This document shows positions 44,991 to 48,318 of a stretch of 48,318 bases of DNA, piece by piece (the stretch's first letter is position 1; each line of letters starts with the position of its first letter). Origin of the DNA: Welwitschia mirabilis. Taxonomy: Eukaryota > Gnetophyta > Gnetopsida > Welwitschiales. The position numbers and the translations under genes are program-made. The stretch is from positions 70,356,089 to 70,404,406 of the forward strand of contig JBOZIK010000001.1 of NCBI GenBank assembly GCA_051453625.1, given 5' to 3'. The notes below the pieces were generated by a model. The model was not told where the DNA came from, searched no databases, and was given only the letters and a program-made list of their open reading frames with translations.

Positions 44991-46520
44991 AATTATGAAT
45001 AAATTTACATGACTAGTTTATCTTAAATTAATATCTATGAGAACTAAATATAATGTAACATGAAATCCATTTCTTTTTTCCTTTATTGATGTTTCTACAT
45101 CTTAGAACTCTCACTTTAGTCTTTATCTTGCCTAAACCATGCTAGGAACTATGAAATTTTCATATCATATTATTTGTGTAGGTTTACATAATGGCATGGA
45201 TTCTGAACATTGATAAAGAAATGCTTGCACCTATTATCTTAACCTATTTATTATTTTGTTATTTATTTTATGCTTTATTGTAGTTTGTATTAAGCCTATA
45301 TTTGTAAACCAACTCTTATATTTTAACGTTTTAAGCTATATTATTATTATTGTAAGTTTTCTATGGTTGTTATGTGATAACACACAAAACATGACATTTA
45401 TATTAAGAAATCTAGGCCCTATTAGCATGGTTAATTGATTATTATAAAGGTTTTATGAATTTATTATGCTTAAGTTTTGTAAATTTAGCTTTACTAATAA
45501 TCTGCCTTGACACTATGATTTTGTAAAATATTAGGATCATTTAGAGCATTGTGGTAGAGGATTGAGGTGTATGAGAATCTTTGATGATGACATTAATTAT
45601 AGAAGTGGTGATACCAGTTACTATGCATAAAATATATTCATACTTAAGGTCCTAAGTATTCCTATTTTAAGTAATCCATTTTGGGCATTTCTAAATCTGA
45701 TTAATGAACAATGAATATTTTTTAAGAAAAATAGTTCCATTGACTAAAGGACAACCTTGTATACTTTAGATATTCTAAATAATGATTTTTAGGCTTTAAA
45801 AACCCTATTTCATAATCATAATATTACTTATAAATAGCCTACTTTATCATTTTTAAAGGCATTGATTATCATATTATTACACGACATTATTAGAGCTTTA
45901 GTTATGAGGTTTTTCTAAAGCTCCCATTAGGGATGAGCTAGTTTTCAAGCGAGCATTATGCTTATTGGATTATCATGAGTGCTTTTCATGGATTTCAATA
46001 TTTTAATTATTTAATAATAAAGGATTTCATGTTGTTTTTTTAGTTCCTTATTTTGAAATCAAGTGGTGATTAATTCATACTTGTTATGCTTAGGATTGAC
46101 TAAGGAATGTTATTACTTTAATATTTCATGTGTGATTCATTTTTGTAGTTTAATTTCATAATTAAATATTTATTTGATGGATCTTAAAATATCCTTACCT
46201 TTTATGCTTATAATATTCTTTTTGTAAAAGCTAAAGTAAATTAGAAACATCACCCTTATTCATATGATGGTTAATATAATGCCATCATGTTTGAGCTAAC
46301 TTATTCAACTAAAGCAACTTAAGATTCATTAAAAACTCTTACTATCTTTAAAATTATTAGTCTAAATTTTGAAGTTATGTCCCATTCCTAGCTCTCTTAT
46401 ATTTTTTAATCACTTATACTCATTTTTATTGTGATTTATTTATTAATAGTTTACCACATCTATCCCCATGGAAGAATGACATTATACTATACTACAAATA
46501 GAAGCCTTTATTTTATTGGT
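44991..46520. other. AT-rich region with no recognised feature
   Basis: No homology is recognised on either strand. The 60-codon plus ORF at 45256-45438 is hydrophobic by virtue of T-rich codons and has no supporting feature. Confidence 0.5.
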
Positions 46521-46524
46521 AAAA

Positions 46525-47025
46525 TTTGGATTTGACCATGCAAGGTTTATATCACTAGGATGATCCTTTATATTATCTTACATTAATAATAGATACAAGC
46601 ATAGATAGATTTCACCATGAATAGGTATCTTTTTCAATTTCATAAACTCATCTATGAAAATTTACATGGATAATCCTTCTAATTTAGGATACTTCATTAA
46701 ATAAGAGCTAATATACTCTTAAATCATATAACCTTTACCATCTTAAGTCTATTTCCATGTATTACTCTGAAAAATCCTACTTTGAGAAATTTTTAATTTT
46801 ATTGCATAATTTTAAACTATCTTTTTCTTGTAAACTAGATTTAGAATGAGTAGGTTCATGCATAACAAACCCAATTTCACTTGATGACATATCTCTTATA
46901 GATCTATTAAGTATTATGACTTGTATAATGTTCATGATGAAATTTGTCTATGCTTGTATCTATTTTTAATATATGATAATTTACAAGATCATCCTAGGGA
47001 TATAATCTTATGTAATCAAACCCAA
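46525..47025. repeat. Imperfect inverted repeat, arms about 98 bp, spacer about 305 bp
   Basis: 46525-46623 and the reverse complement of 46929-47025 align along their length at roughly 75-80% identity. They share an exact 18-base core (AATAGATACAAGCATAGA). Stem-loop transposons of the MITE or foldback type look like this. I found no clear terminal duplication and no transposase. Confidence 0.6.
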
Positions 47026-47039
47026 CTTATACCTAAAGT

Positions 47040-47831
47040 ACTAGGACTTATGCTTATAGTATAGTCTCAATATCATTTCTCTCAGAGATAGATGATAAAA
47101 GCTATCAATAACATAAGTATACAAGTATATAATAGAGAGTTAAATGGTATTACAGGTCTAAGAATGGGACATAGTATTCAAACTAACATAATAACTTCAT
47201 GAAAAAGCATAAGTACTTAAAATAAAATCATTTAGCTTTACTTCTAACTCATTCATAATGATATAATCTATTATGATTATGATTAGTTTATTAGTTTAAT
47301 CTCAAGTGCAGTGGCATAATCCCATCCATCATAAACATGATGGTAATATAACCAAGCCACCTAAGCTTCATAGTAATAATAAAATAAGCATGGAAAGTAG
47401 GGGTCTTCTAACATTCATCAAATAAATGTTTAGGTTATGCAAGCTAGAATGTGAAGGAAATTTACCAAATTAGATCTTAAATCAAAAGCATAACTAAGCC
47501 AATCCTAAGTATAATATATATGATGTTCACAACTTGATATCAAGGTAATGCATCAAGAATGTGGAGTACTTTATTATCAAAAGAACTAAATCATACAATC
47601 TAGAAATGTACTCATGCTAAATCAAAAAGCATCATGCTACCTCATTAGCTAGTCTATGCCTATGAGAGGCTTAAAGAACACATAACTAAATCTCCAATCT
47701 CATTAAAATATCATAATGAAAGTAACTCCATTCAAATGAAGCAAGGAAGTGTATTTATAGGCTTGAGTTAGGATTTTTAAGTAGGATTTATAAGGCCTAA
47801 TGAGATCATTCTAAAGAAATCCCAAAATACA
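47040..47831 (-). repeat. LTR-like segment, distantly related to the gypsy array LTR
   Basis: The AGTGGCATAATCCCATCCATCA block at about 47308-47330 resembles TGGTGGCATAATTTCATCCATCA of unit B (about 19577). A minus-strand TATA box CTATAAATAC lies at 47751-47760, at the corresponding place. A 253-N run then cuts it off. It could be the 5' LTR of the element whose integrase is at 42190-43010, as strand and order fit, but no second copy was found. Confidence 0.4.
47751..47760 (-). promoter_or_regulatory. TATA box in the LTR-like segment
   Basis: CTATAAATAC on the minus strand, in the context GCC-TATAAATAC-CTTCC, parallel to the boxes at 14012-14024 and 19981-19989. Confidence 0.4.
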
Positions 47832-48084
47832 NNNNNNNNNNNNNNNNNNNNNNNNNNNNNNNNNNNNNNNNNNNNNNNNNNNNNNNNNNNNNNNNNNNNN
47901 NNNNNNNNNNNNNNNNNNNNNNNNNNNNNNNNNNNNNNNNNNNNNNNNNNNNNNNNNNNNNNNNNNNNNNNNNNNNNNNNNNNNNNNNNNNNNNNNNNNN
48001 NNNNNNNNNNNNNNNNNNNNNNNNNNNNNNNNNNNNNNNNNNNNNNNNNNNNNNNNNNNNNNNNNNNNNNNNNNNNNNNNNNNN

Positions 48085-48318
48085 TGATTGTTATCTTACA
48101 TTTTATGAATTAATAATGAACACCTGATAGTAGATTACATCAAATTCCTATCAATTCCATGTATCACTACTTAAATCATGAGAGTAATCCTAGAGATGAT
48201 TTACATGAGAGATATTAAAAAAGAAAAAAGAAAAAAAACAAAAACAAATAAACAATCCATCAAGTTTTCAATCCTACAACTCTTAAAGCAACTTTAATCT
48301 CACCTCATCTAGGTGCAC
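48085..48318. other. AT-rich end of the window
   Basis: A purine-only stretch of A-runs broken by single G's lies at about 48216-48239. It could be a polypurine tract or simple sequence; there is too little context to say. Nothing else is recognised. Confidence 0.4.

Noticed and set aside
45256-45438. 60-codon hydrophobic ORF
   Set aside because: Its composition follows from T-rich DNA. There is no homology and no neighbouring signal.

Overview
The window is AT-rich, gap-interrupted nuclear DNA of a seed plant, most likely a flowering plant. This rests on the element families present: a Sirevirus-type copia element, Ty3/gypsy elements with a tRNA-Asp primer site, plant LINEs with an RNase H-side zf-RVT domain, and a second copia lineage. 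The species cannot be named. There is no intact host gene, tRNA, rRNA or CRISPR array. Everything recognisable is a decayed retrotransposon. Most stops and mismatches look like C-to-T or G-to-A changes, as expected for old methylated repeats.

Layout. 1-8529 (+): a Sirevirus-like copia element with about 1.35-kb LTRs, a decayed tRNA-Met primer site, a long gag with its coiled-coil tail, a trace of protease, a palindromic noncoding array, and an env-like region of the third-ORF type. Reverse transcriptase and integrase are missing. A second piece of the env-like region sits upstream of the 5' LTR. 8531-26466 (-): about 2.7 head-to-tail units, roughly 5.7 kb each, of a gag-only Ty3/gypsy element. 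Each unit has an LTR-like part with a TATA box, a decayed tRNA-Asp primer site and a gag-like frame. A 5'-truncated LINE with target-site duplications and a poly(A) tail is inserted in unit A. 24346-30775 (+): a broken copia element (protease, integrase, RT/RNase H, probable 3' LTR) fused to unit C without a 5' LTR. 30776-39450 (-): a nearly complete LINE (ORF1, endonuclease, RT, zf-RVT) with parts present twice. 39450-48318: mostly unrecognisable AT-rich DNA with a Ty3/gypsy integrase (-), a minisatellite, a large imperfect inverted repeat and an LTR-like segment.

Assembly. The window has twenty N-runs. Most 100-N runs are flanked on both sides by the same sequence, mostly about 90-98% alike, so neighbouring contigs overlap rather than leave a gap. 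Several longer N-runs separate sequence that is contiguous or nearly so in a sister copy or in the protein. One contig (24000-26466) begins and ends with the same 77 bases and is probably rotated. Copy number and order should be read with this in mind.

No new host system is visible. The most interesting items are the tandem gag-only gypsy array, the pol-less Sirevirus with env-like region and palindromic motif arrays, a hairpin whose two arms changed together between the LTRs, and a duplication junction carrying a 56-bp inverted templated insert.
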